In this document: positions 28,855 to 37,419 of the stretch, piece after piece
Layout of the letters: each line of letters opens with the position of its first letter
How positions within the stretch are numbered: position 1 is the first letter of the stretch
Assembly (NCBI GenBank): GCA_028277645.1
Contig: JANQFV010000002.1
Coordinates: 47,099 to 111,098 of the forward strand
Length of the DNA stretch: 64,000 bases
From: Phycisphaerae bacterium
GTDB taxonomy: Bacteria > Planctomycetota > Phycisphaerae > UBA1845 > Fen-1342
Direction: 5' to 3'
The notes under the pieces: model-generated
Databases searched by the model: none
What the model was told of the DNA's origin: nothing
What the model saw: the letters and a program-made list of their open reading frames with translations, nothing else
Position numbers and translations under genes: made by a program

Positions 28855-30941
28855 GCAACGACAACCACGCGGTATCGGTTCTCGACCGCTGTTCGACGAG
28901 CATTCACCTGCCCCCGCTGATGTGCCAGCGGCTCGACCAGGGCATGACGCGCGAATGGCTGGTCACCAACGGCATCGGCGGATTCGCGAGCGGTACGGTC
29001 GCGGGGCCGATGACCCGGCGATACCACGGGCTGTTGATCGCGGCGCTGGATCCACCGCTGGGGCGTACGTTGCTCTTCTCGCGGCTGGAAGAGTTCCTCA
29101 CCATCGGCGAGCAGACGCACTGCGTGTTTACCAACGTGTGGCGCGGCGGAGCGATCGATCCGGAGGGGTGGAAGCACCTGAGCCGGTTTGACCTGTGCGA
29201 CGGCGTGCCGACGTGGACGTACGACGTTGACGGCGCGCGTCTGACCAAACGCGTCTGGATGGAGCACGGGTGTAACGCGACGTTCGTCGAGTATGCGCTG
29301 CATCCCGATAGTCCACCGGTGAGCTTTGCGGGGCGGTTGCTGATCAACTGCCGTGATTACCACCACCTGGAGCGCGATGGGCGCCGTGGGTTCGACGTTG
29401 CTGCTCATGGGCCGCGGCTGGATATTCAGGCACACGGCTCTGCGGACATCGCGCGCTGTTTCTGTTGCGGGTTTGCTGGCGCCAGTCTGGAATGGGACGT
29501 CGATCACACGTGGCATCGTGGGACACATCTGCCGGTAGAGGCGGCGCGCGGCTTTGACGACAGCGAAGATCACCTGTGTGCGGGGACCGTGCGGGTCGAG
29601 TTGCAGCCGGGCGAAACTGCTACGTTCGTGATGGGCACGGCGGATTGTGGGGGCCTCACGCCCAAGGGTGCGTACGCGCGGCACGAGTCGCGGACACAGG
29701 TGCTCGAAAAGGAATGGCACGGCAATCAGCCGACGGTCGCGGAGCATCCGCCGTTGGCGATTCGGACGCTGGTTCGCGCCGCGGATCAGTTCATCGTCGC
29801 GCGGGCGTCGGCGAATGAGCCGGAAGGGTACACAATTCTGGCGGGGTACCCGTGGTTTACCGACTGGGGGCGGGATACGATGATCGCGCTGCCGGGCCTG
29901 ACGCTCGTGACCGGGCGCTATGAGATCGCGCGGCGCATTCTGCGAACGTGGGCGGGCTACGTGGAGCGCGGCGTCATTCCGAATCGCTTTCCCGATGCGG
30001 GCGATCGACCGGAGTATCACACGGTGGACGCGACGCTCTGGTATCTGTGGGCGATCGATCAGTACGTTCGTGCCAGGGATGATCAGCAGACACTGCGCGA
30101 GCTGTTCCCGGTCATGCGGGACATCGTCGCGTGGCATCGCCGCGGGACGGTTCACAACATTCGCGTTGGCGATGACGGTCTGGTTGCAGCGGGCGAGCAC
30201 GGCGTAAACCTGACCTGGATGGATGCCAAGATCGGCGATTGCGTGATCACGCCGCGCATGGGCAAGCCGGTCGAACTGAGCGCGCTCTGGTACGACGCGT
30301 GCTGCAACATGGCTGAGCTGGCGGAACGGCTCGGCGTCGATGGCAGCGAATTTGCGGAGCTGGCGATGACGACTCGTGCGAGCTTCGGCCGCTTCTGGAA
30401 CGAGTCGCAGTTGTGCTGCTACGACGTGCTCGACGGTCCGGATGGCGATGACGGTAGCGTGCGTCCCAATCAGGTTTTCGCCGTCGCGCTAACGCACTGC
30501 GCGCTTTCGGATGAACAACAAGCGGCGGTGGTAAGCGCGTGTGAGCAGAAGCTGCTCGGTTGGTTCGGGTTGCGAACGCTCGCGCCGGATGACGGGCGTT
30601 ATCGTCTGACGTACTCGGGCGGGCCGGTGGAGCGCGACGAGGCGTATCACCAGGGTACTGCTTGGGCCTGGCTACTCGGACCGTTCGTGACTGCGCATTA
30701 CCGCGTGCACAGAGACAGCGTGCGGGCCCGTGAGTTTCTCGCGCCGTTGCTGGGGCAGGTGTGGTCGCACGGGGTGGGATCGCTGAGCGAGGTGTTCGAC
30801 GGCGAGGAGCCGCACCGGCCGGACGGGTGTATTGCACAGGCGTGGTCAGTCGCCGAAATGCTGCGCGCGTGGCACGTCACGCAGCGCGATGCGCCGACGT
30901 GCAGTGATTCAGGTGCCCAGGATTCCCAAGCCAACGTCTAG
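28851..30941 (+). CDS. Glycogen debranching enzyme (amylo-alpha-1,6-glucosidase, GH133-like)
   Basis: The 696-residue cytoplasmic enzyme has the N-terminal debranching domain (EWLVTNGIGGFASGTVAGPMTRRYHGLLIAAL) and a C-terminal (alpha/alpha)6 glucosidase domain with YPWFTDWGRDTMIALPGL, VIPNRFPD, YHTVDATLW and YHQGTAWAWLLGPF. It removes alpha-1,6 branch glucose during glycogen breakdown. The GTG start at 28851 overlaps the receiver protein by 4 nt, so sensing and glycogen use may be linked. It is the bacterial/archaeal short form, without the 4-alpha-glucanotransferase domain of the eukaryotic enzyme. Confidence 0.92.
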   Translation: MSNDNHAVSVLDRCSTSIHLPPLMCQRLDQGMTREWLVTNGIGGFASGTVAGPMTRRYHGLLIAALDPPLGRTLLFSRLEEFLTIGEQTHCVFTNVWRGGAIDPEGWKHLSRFDLCDGVPTWTYDVDGARLTKRVWMEHGCNATFVEYALHPDSPPVSFAGRLLINCRDYHHLERDGRRGFDVAAHGPRLDIQAHGSADIARCFCCGFAGASLEWDVDHTWHRGTHLPVEAARGFDDSEDHLCAGTVRVELQPGETATFVMGTADCGGLTPKGAYARHESRTQVLEKEWHGNQPTVAEHPPLAIRTLVRAADQFIVARASANEPEGYTILAGYPWFTDWGRDTMIALPGLTLVTGRYEIARRILRTWAGYVERGVIPNRFPDAGDRPEYHTVDATLWYLWAIDQYVRARDDQQTLRELFPVMRDIVAWHRRGTVHNIRVGDDGLVAAGEHGVNLTWMDAKIGDCVITPRMGKPVELSALWYDACCNMAELAERLGVDGSEFAELAMTTRASFGRFWNESQLCCYDVLDGPDGDDGSVRPNQVFAVALTHCALSDEQQAAVVSACEQKLLGWFGLRTLAPDDGRYRLTYSGGPVERDEAYHQGTAWAWLLGPFVTAHYRVHRDSVRAREFLAPLLGQVWSHGVGSLSEVFDGEEPHRPDGCIAQAWSVAEMLRAWHVTQRDAPTCSDSGAQDSQANV

Positions 30942-30974
30942 GCCCCGCGCTTGTCTTACAAACTGAATGCGCCG

Positions 30975-31583
30975 TTACGCCTCGCTCGTTGGTGGCCGTC
31001 CGTCGCGGCGGCGGGGCGAGCGGATGCCTAGCTTGTTCATCTTTCGCCACAGTGTTGTGCGGCTGATACCCAGCTCCTGTGCGGCGGCGGATTGGTTCCA
31101 ATGGTGGTGGCGCAGGACATCTTCGATCGCGGTTCGCTCGGAGGCGTCCAGCAGCGAGAGCGATCGGACTGTTGCACGCTGTTCACCTACGGCACCGTCG
31201 CACGGCTTGAAGCTCCCTGAATAGAAAACTTCCACGCCGCCGACTACTTCGCCGCCCTCATCGCGCAGCACCGACGCGCACAGTGCGACGCGCCGTTCGT
31301 CTTCGTCCCTATTGCGGATCGTTGTTTCACCATGGAACACTCGCCCGGACTTCAAGGCCTGCGTGAGCGGGCACTGGTCACCACAAGGAGGGCAGCGAAA
31401 CACCTGCGAGCAACGCCGACCGATGACTTCGTGGCGGGCATAGCCGGAAAGGTGCTCTGCACTGCGATTGAAAGTGATGATGTTGAGATCGCGATCGACA
31501 GTGAAGACGGCGTCGGAAACGGAGTCGAGGACGGTTTCCAACTGCTGCGCCGTGAATTGGGGCATGGTTTGGGTCTCACTCAT
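30975..31583 (-). CDS. PAS-domain regulator with Fis-type helix-turn-helix and a cysteine cluster
   Basis: The 202-residue protein has a PAS domain (about 10-125) and a C-terminal Fis-type DNA-binding helix-turn-helix (AIEDVLRHHHWNQSAAAQELGISRTTLWRKMNKLGI). The PAS domain has a CSQVFRCPPCGDQCPL cluster with spacing C-x5-C-x2-C-x3-C, seen in many sigma-54-type regulators. The central AAA+ domain of such activators is missing, so it would act as a simple DNA-binding sensor. It is divergent from the VKOR-DsbA fusion gene, 153 bp away, and may respond to redox or a bound metal; that is inference. Confidence 0.83.
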   Translation of the reverse strand: MSETQTMPQFTAQQLETVLDSVSDAVFTVDRDLNIITFNRSAEHLSGYARHEVIGRRCSQVFRCPPCGDQCPLTQALKSGRVFHGETTIRNRDEDERRVALCASVLRDEGGEVVGGVEVFYSGSFKPCDGAVGEQRATVRSLSLLDASERTAIEDVLRHHHWNQSAAAQELGISRTTLWRKMNKLGIRSPRRRDGRPPTSEA

Positions 31584-31736
31584 TCAGGCTACTATACCAT
31601 CGGAAAATCGGTATTGCCACGGCCCGCTTCCAACACGGCAGCCTGATTGGACCCCCGGCCCGTATGCCATAGACTTAGAGACGAGGCGGTTACAAACGGC
31701 ACGGCAACGCGAGAACCACGAGTATTCGAGCAAGAA

Positions 31737-33677
31737 ATGGTCCAAAGCAGCTCTCATCAAGATGTTTCAGAAACGAAACACGGTATTTCGCCGGCGTTGG
31801 TGACGATCGGGGCACTCGCGCTGGCGCTCGGTGCTGCGATGTCGCTCATGCTCGTGTATGAACACATCACCGGGCACGCGATCCCGGGCTGCGGCGACGA
31901 CAGCCCATGCGCCGAGTTGGCGAGCAGTGTCTGGGGACGCGTTCCGCTGGGATTCGCTGAATGGCCGACGTCCTTTCTGGGCTTTTCGTATTTTCTGGCA
32001 GCGTTGGTAGGGTGGTTGCTCGCGCGTGGTGCGCTTTCACGTGGTATGAAGATCATCGTGCGCATCGGCGCGGTCGCGTCCGCGGGGTTCTGCGTGATCA
32101 TGCTGCAAAAGGCCCAAGTCTGTCCTTACTGTCTGGTGGCGCACCTGGGGAACTTCGCATTCTGGATTGTGATGGAGCTGAAGCGCGCCAAAGCGATCCC
32201 AATGGGGTCGGCGCTGGGGGCGGCAGTCGTGACGTTCGTGATCTCGTCGGTGGCGGTCGGTGCGTGGGACGCATGGCAAGTGCGCGCGACGACGGCCGAG
32301 GCCGAGCAGCAGATGTCCGAGGACGTCGCAGCGATGATCGAGCGCTCACACGACGCAACTGCGACAGCACCTGAGCCCGAGCCGGAAATGACGGTTGAGA
32401 CGACTGCTCCCGCGACCAGGCCGGCGACTGTGATCGCGCCGGACCTGACGGCTGAAGAGGCCGAGCCGTTTGAAGGCCGGTACCGCTGGGGGCCGGAAGA
32501 AGCGCCGATTCGCGTGGTGATGTTCACGAGCTACCAATGTCGGGACTGCCGTCGCATTGAGAGCCAGGTGCGGGCATTGCAGGAGAAGCGCACGGACATC
32601 GCGTTCTCGATCAAGCACTTTCCGTTCAACAAGGAATGCAATCCGCACTGCGCGCGCACGACGCAACCGAATGCCTGCTGGGCGGCGCGCGCGGCCGAGG
32701 CGGCGGGCATGCTGTGGGGGACGGACGGGTTCTGGAAACTGCACCACTGGCTGTTCGACAAGCAGGGCGTCTTCCAGACGCGCGAGGAGTTGGAGGGCGC
32801 GATTCGCGAGATCGGCTATGACCCCGCCGGATTCGTCGAGACGATGTCGAGTCAGGAGACGCTGGAGCGCATCAAGCGCGATTCGAAACAGGCCAAGGAT
32901 CTGGGGTTGCACTTTACGCCGATGATCTTTGTTAACGGCGTGGAACTGAAGGGTTGGTACGCGCCCAACGCACTGATCCGCACGGTTCAGCAACTGGCGG
33001 AGACGAATCCGCCGCTGCGATCAGCAGCGCACGACCACCCTCCGGCGGCGCTGGAGAAATATCTTGCGGACTGGCGTGAACAGGATGTGCTGGACTTGCC
33101 GCCTGACGCTTTTCCGCGCGCGCTGGGGCCGGACGACGCGGACGCCGAGGTCGTGGTGTGGGGCGACTATCGGGAAGCATTCACGACTGACGTTGACGGC
33201 ATCGTGCGGCGGATGGTGGCCGAGCTGGGGAACGTGCGCTACGAATTCCGCCAGTATCCGTTCGACAGCAAGTGCAATCCGAATCTGAAAGAGGAGCGTC
33301 ACCCGATGGCGTGTCGTGCTGCGCAGATCGCCGAGGCCACGGCGCAGGTTGCTGGGGAAGAGGCGTTCTGGATGCTGCACGTATGGCTGATTGAGAACTG
33401 GGAGACCGAGTACGACGATGAAGCATTGCGCATGGCGCTGACTGAGCTTGCGCTGGACGCGGATGCGATCTTCGCCGCCGCTGATTCGTCGGAAGTCGCA
33501 TCCGCGATCACGGGCGACATACAGGCGGCGAAGAAGCTGCCGCGCTTACGCATCGGCGTGCCGCCGGGGCTTTACGCGATTCCGACCGTGTTCATCAACG
33601 ACAAGCTTGTGCCGCGCTTCAAACTCGGGAAACAGCCGGTGCTGGAAATGATGATCCGCGAGGCGGCGGGCCAGTAG
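31737..33677 (+). CDS. VKOR fused to two DsbA-like thioredoxin domains
   Basis: The 646-residue membrane protein begins with a vitamin K epoxide reductase-like domain: loop cysteines Cys52 and Cys58, then CPYC at 129-132 on a later helix. This recycles quinone while oxidising a thioredoxin-fold partner. A proline/glutamate linker leads to a periplasmic DsbA-like domain with CRDC at 268-271 and a cis-Pro segment HFTPMIFVNG. A second DsbA-like domain (about 450-646) has no CxxC at the equivalent place (GDYREAFTTD) but keeps IPTVFINDK. ATG at 31737 is preferred over a TTG at 31647. It probably introduces disulfides in exported proteins. Confidence 0.88.
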   Translation: MVQSSSHQDVSETKHGISPALVTIGALALALGAAMSLMLVYEHITGHAIPGCGDDSPCAELASSVWGRVPLGFAEWPTSFLGFSYFLAALVGWLLARGALSRGMKIIVRIGAVASAGFCVIMLQKAQVCPYCLVAHLGNFAFWIVMELKRAKAIPMGSALGAAVVTFVISSVAVGAWDAWQVRATTAEAEQQMSEDVAAMIERSHDATATAPEPEPEMTVETTAPATRPATVIAPDLTAEEAEPFEGRYRWGPEEAPIRVVMFTSYQCRDCRRIESQVRALQEKRTDIAFSIKHFPFNKECNPHCARTTQPNACWAARAAEAAGMLWGTDGFWKLHHWLFDKQGVFQTREELEGAIREIGYDPAGFVETMSSQETLERIKRDSKQAKDLGLHFTPMIFVNGVELKGWYAPNALIRTVQQLAETNPPLRSAAHDHPPAALEKYLADWREQDVLDLPPDAFPRALGPDDADAEVVVWGDYREAFTTDVDGIVRRMVAELGNVRYEFRQYPFDSKCNPNLKEERHPMACRAAQIAEATAQVAGEEAFWMLHVWLIENWETEYDDEALRMALTELALDADAIFAAADSSEVASAITGDIQAAKKLPRLRIGVPPGLYAIPTVFINDKLVPRFKLGKQPVLEMMIREAAGQ

Positions 33678-33683
33678 CAGCGA

Positions 33684-33911
33684 TCAAGAGGCGCGGAACA
33701 TGCGGTGGGGGATGCCGTCCGGCCCCACACGCACGGTCAGAACGCGCAGACACTTCGGGCAACGTCCGCGATAGACGCGTTCGTGCGGTCGGCGATAGAT
33801 ACGGTCGTATACACGGCAGCAATCGAAGAGCACGGAGATGTAGGGACGCACGCGCGCGGCGCGGATCATCGACGAGTGTTCGGGGTGCTGGTCGTACAGG
33901 TCCAGAGTCAC
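33684..33911 (-). CDS. Small conserved CPKC protein
   Basis: The 75-residue cytoplasmic protein has the segment YISVLFDCCRVYDRIYRR and then CPKCLRVLTVRVGPDGIPHRMFRAS. The CC and CPKC pairs suggest a metal site. I recall short proteins of the pattern Y-x-RCPKC.R......G.GG...R.F in Planctomycetota, which supports a real gene; no function is known to me. The start is GTG. It ends 6 bp from the convergent VKOR fusion gene. Confidence 0.65.
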   Translation of the reverse strand: MTLDLYDQHPEHSSMIRAARVRPYISVLFDCCRVYDRIYRRPHERVYRGRCPKCLRVLTVRVGPDGIPHRMFRAS

Positions 33912-33970
33912 GCACGGTCTCCGATGCAGTGAGGCTCCGTGCGTGTTATCGGATTGACGTGCGTGGCCCT

Positions 33971-34642
33971 TTATACGTGCCCAGCGGCGTGCGCGACGGA
34001 GGAAATGAAGGCCTGGACGGCGGCGGGATCTTTGATCCCCGGCGCGGATTCGACGCCGCTAGCGACGTCGGTACCCTGATAGACGCCCGCCGCGAGAGCG
34101 CCGCGCACGTTCTCAGGAGTCAGGCCGCCAGCGCACCAGATGGCTACACCGGAGCCCTCGAGCGCTCGGGAGACTTCACCCAGCACGTCATAGCCCGGAT
34201 GCGGTCCGCCCTTGGGTTGATCGAGGATCACGACGTCAAGGGGGAGCTTCTCCGCGCAAGCTGCGGCGACGTACGTCGCGATCTGTTCTGCGTCGTCCGC
34301 GGCGGAGATCTCCCAGGCCTTGATGAGATGGAGGCCCGGGCACTCGGCGACGAGCGCGCGGAGATCATCGATGGTCTCGCACCCGTGCAATTGCACCCAG
34401 CGGCAGGCCGTTTGCTGGACCTCCGCGATGATTTCGGCCACGTTCGCGTCACGGTAGAGCAGTACGCTGTTGGTGGTGGCCGGGAGTGCCGCCAGGACCT
34501 GCTCTGCGCGTGAAAGATCTATCTGCCGTGGGCTGGCGGCACAGATCAGGCCGACGAAGTCGGCGCCACAGCGAGCGGCGTGAACTGCGTCCTTGACGGT
34601 CGTGATGCCGCAGATTTTTGTGTGCAGGCGCTTGGTCACCAT
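33971..34642 (-). CDS. trpF: Phosphoribosylanthranilate isomerase
   Basis: The 223-residue TIM-barrel enzyme carries out the third step of tryptophan synthesis, from N-phosphoribosylanthranilate to CdRP. The catalytic Cys is in KICGIT at the N-terminus, FVGLIC corresponds to the family's second strand, and the phosphate-binding C-terminal strands are CAGGLTPENV and GTDVASGVESAPGIKD. The ATG at 34642 gives the usual short lead into KICG; a GTG at 34654 is possible. No other trp gene is near. Confidence 0.95.
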   Translation of the reverse strand: MVTKRLHTKICGITTVKDAVHAARCGADFVGLICAASPRQIDLSRAEQVLAALPATTNSVLLYRDANVAEIIAEVQQTACRWVQLHGCETIDDLRALVAECPGLHLIKAWEISAADDAEQIATYVAAACAEKLPLDVVILDQPKGGPHPGYDVLGEVSRALEGSGVAIWCAGGLTPENVRGALAAGVYQGTDVASGVESAPGIKDPAAVQAFISSVAHAAGHV

Positions 34643-34677
34643 GAACGGGCACACCCTTTCACGTATTATCGTAGCAC

Positions 34678-36171
34678 ATGTACCTCGTAGTTATCGCGGT
34701 TCTGGCCATCGTCCTGACGTTTCCCACGCCGCCGTACAAATGGCTGACGGCGCCGTCGCTGACGCTCAGCCTCGTTGCGCTGGCGACGCTGATTCCGCCG
34801 GCAGTGGGATTCTTCGTCAATCGATTGGCGCTGCGCCGATTCGAGATTGACCCGGAGCACCCCAGCCACGGGCAGTTCGTGTTTGGGCGGGGCGTGTTCA
34901 TCATCCAGAATCTGCTGGCGCTATGCCATATCGCGGTGCTGTTTTGTACGAACTGGATGGACCTGTGTCGCCAGACGGCGGGGGTGTGGCTGCTGTTGCC
35001 CGGGCTACTCGCGATGGTCCCGTTCCTTTTCTCGATACTGCTGACGTGGATCATGGTGTACCCGTCGGACCGGGCGATCCGGCAGCTCGCGGTCGAGATC
35101 TACCTGTTTCGCAATCGGCCACTGCGACCGGTCTGGTCGTTGGGGCAGTACCTGATGTTCAACCTTCGGCACCAGGTGCTGTTTATCCTCGTGCCGATGC
35201 TGTTCATCCTGGCGGCGCGGGACGCGGTCGTACACTACGACGAGCAGATCCGCGCGGCCACGGGGCAGGAATTCGCCGGCGACATTTTGTTGGGTTGTTC
35301 GGCGATTGTCGTTGCGCTGATCGCACCCGAGGTCCTGCGACACATCTGGGTTACACAGCGGCTGCCGGATGGTCCGCTGCGCGATCGGCTGCAGACCATC
35401 TGCAAGAAGCTGAACATGCGCTGTCGTGAAATTCTGGTGTGGCGCAGCGGCGGGATGATCGTCAATGCGGCGGTGATGGGCGTGGTCGCGCCGATGCGTT
35501 ATGTGTTGATCACCGACGCGATGCTCGAGCAACTCGATGATACGAAGATCGAGGCGGTATTCGGCCACGAAGCCGGGCACGTGAAGCGACATCACATTCT
35601 GTTCTTCCTGCTGTTCGCGCTGATCAGCGGTTGCATCGTCACCATATTCTCGGCGCACGTGCACGGCATGACCCGCACCGAGTATCAGATTGCCGCCGCC
35701 GTGTTGGGAGCCTTGCTGCTGTGTAAGTGGGGCATGCTGTTTGGGTGGGTCTCGCGGCGGTTTGAGCGGCAGGCGGACGTATTCGGCGTGCGCACGTTGG
35801 CTTTGAGCGGATTGCCCTGCACCTTGCCGTGTAAATTGCACGCGGACGATTCGTCGGAGCAGCCTTCTCCGTACGGAGACAAGATCTGTGCGACGGCGGC
35901 GCAGGTCTTCAGTCACGCGCTGAACGAGGTGGCGCTGCTGAACGGGATGCGGCCGGAGGCGCGGAGCTGGCGGCACTCGTCAATCTCGTCACGCTCGCGG
36001 TTCGTACAGCGTCTGGCCGGTGATCCGGAGCACACGCGGCGTTTCGAACGCCTGGTGCTCACGGTGAAAGTAGTAATCTTCGCGCTGGCCGCAACGGCAA
36101 GCGTGTGGGCCTGTGTCGAAATCAGGCTTTGGGAGTCAGTGCTCGAAATCGTGCGGCGTCTTTGGGGCTAG
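34678..36171 (+). CDS. M48-family membrane metalloprotease
   Basis: The 497-residue integral membrane protein has several helices in the first 200 residues, then HEAGH (residues 297-301) for zinc and the third ligand Glu in RRFERQADVFG, the layout of M48 peptidases such as HtpX and Ste24. The segment MIVNAAVMGVVAPMRYVLITDAMLEQL before the motif is typical. It may degrade misfolded membrane proteins or process exported ones. The start is 35 bp from the divergent trpF ATG, so the two promoters overlap. Confidence 0.88.
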   Translation: MYLVVIAVLAIVLTFPTPPYKWLTAPSLTLSLVALATLIPPAVGFFVNRLALRRFEIDPEHPSHGQFVFGRGVFIIQNLLALCHIAVLFCTNWMDLCRQTAGVWLLLPGLLAMVPFLFSILLTWIMVYPSDRAIRQLAVEIYLFRNRPLRPVWSLGQYLMFNLRHQVLFILVPMLFILAARDAVVHYDEQIRAATGQEFAGDILLGCSAIVVALIAPEVLRHIWVTQRLPDGPLRDRLQTICKKLNMRCREILVWRSGGMIVNAAVMGVVAPMRYVLITDAMLEQLDDTKIEAVFGHEAGHVKRHHILFFLLFALISGCIVTIFSAHVHGMTRTEYQIAAAVLGALLLCKWGMLFGWVSRRFERQADVFGVRTLALSGLPCTLPCKLHADDSSEQPSPYGDKICATAAQVFSHALNEVALLNGMRPEARSWRHSSISSRSRFVQRLAGDPEHTRRFERLVLTVKVVIFALAATASVWACVEIRLWESVLEIVRRLWG

Positions 36172-36228
36172 GCCACGCGGATTCACGAACACTGGGAATG
36201 ACGGTCACGCCCGTTGACGTGTTGGCCC

Positions 36229-37404
36229 CTATGAGTTCTCGCCGGCCCGCGCTTTCGCCTGGATGCGATTCGGTTTCAGGTCCACTACTTCGAGCCAGTC
36301 TTCGAACGGCTCCTCGAGCAACCGCTCGGCGAGCGTCTGCGCGTCCGACTTCGACTTCAGGCGAAACGTGCCCGTGCCCTCGGTGAAATCGCCGTCGATG
36401 GAGGTAACGCCGCGCAACTCGCCCAGGGCCCGCTTGACGTTTGCGTAGGTGCGGAAATCGAGGCCGGAGACCTCGAGCACCACATCTCGACCGGCGGTGA
36501 TCGCGGTGGACCACTGCTCCATGACCGATTCGAAGAGCCGCACGGCCAGGGCGGGCTCGCGGCGACCTTCGCGCGGAAAAGTCGCCTCGGTCAGCGCAGT
36601 ACGGGCGGCTTGCGGGCTGTACTCCTTGCGGGAGCGCACGCCACGCCGCGTGACGGGGATCGACTCGCTGGCCAGCAAGCGCCCGCTGTCCGTGCTGAAC
36701 ACTTTGGCCTGCACGTCGCAGTTGTAGAAAGCGACCGGCGTGCCGTAGAGGTCCTCGAGACCCGCGCGGTCGGCGTGGGCGTATCCGCGAATGAGCAGGT
36801 GCGCGCCGGCCTCTTTCGCGAGGCGTGCCAGCTTGGCGGCATCCTCGTTGCGTTCGGCGTCGCGTTTCTCACGCCGTTCGATGCCCTTGATCGCTTCGCG
36901 CGCGACGAGATCGAATCCGGCTTTGACAAAGAGTTCCTCGATGCGGCTCTCGACCAGCGATTGCTTCTGAAGCGCGCCATCGATCTGCTCATCGATCCAC
37001 ACCATGATCCGCGGTCGACCGATCTGGTCGAGCACGTTCTGTACTTCGCCCCAGGTCTCTGCGATCGCGCTTGGACGCACAGTCGCGCGAATCGTGACCT
37101 CCCATGTACCACCAGGCAGTTCGTTGCTTTTCAGGATCTCATAGTCGCGCACCACGCCCGCCGCGCGCGAGTAGATCGTGTCGCGCACCAGTGTGAAGTT
37201 CTCGACGTTCGAGTGGGCGCTGATCTGCACGCCCGCGCCCTGTTCCAGTGCTCGCCGCAGCGCTTGCTTAACGGCATCCTCGCGGTCAAAACCCTCGGCG
37301 GTCACCGTTACCGTAGTTGTTTGCGCGGCCTCTGGCTCGCCGATCTGTGCGTTCGTGGCGGCCGTGCAGACAAGCAGTAGTCCAACTCCGAGGAATCTTC
37401 TCAC
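36229..37404 (-). CDS. Exported FlgT-N/LPP20-like protein (third large gene of operon)
   Basis: The 391-residue protein starts at GTG 37404, with GGAG 8 nt upstream and a signal peptide (RRFLGVGLLLVCTAATNAQ). The mature N-terminus (VTVTAEGFDREDAVKQALRRALEQGAGVQISAHS...VRDYEIL...TWEVTIRATV) matches the flagellar FlgT N-domain/LPP20 fold. A middle domain (about 120-260) with MVWIDEQIDG and HLLIRGYAHAD resembles the CsgG/TolB-like nucleotide-free folds that follow in FlgT. Residues 300-391 hold a second small alpha-beta domain. It is the last gene of a four-gene run, 15 bp after the 425-residue gene. No flagellar genes are near. Confidence 0.75.
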   Translation of the reverse strand: MRRFLGVGLLLVCTAATNAQIGEPEAAQTTTVTVTAEGFDREDAVKQALRRALEQGAGVQISAHSNVENFTLVRDTIYSRAAGVVRDYEILKSNELPGGTWEVTIRATVRPSAIAETWGEVQNVLDQIGRPRIMVWIDEQIDGALQKQSLVESRIEELFVKAGFDLVAREAIKGIERREKRDAERNEDAAKLARLAKEAGAHLLIRGYAHADRAGLEDLYGTPVAFYNCDVQAKVFSTDSGRLLASESIPVTRRGVRSRKEYSPQAARTALTEATFPREGRREPALAVRLFESVMEQWSTAITAGRDVVLEVSGLDFRTYANVKRALGELRGVTSIDGDFTEGTGTFRLKSKSDAQTLAERLLEEPFEDWLEVVDLKPNRIQAKARAGENS

Positions 37405-37419
37405 GATAATCTCCAAGAC

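Noticed and set aside
28728..30200. Open frame of 490 codons on the minus strand
   Set aside because: Antisense to the debranching enzyme; no domain, no ribosome binding site.
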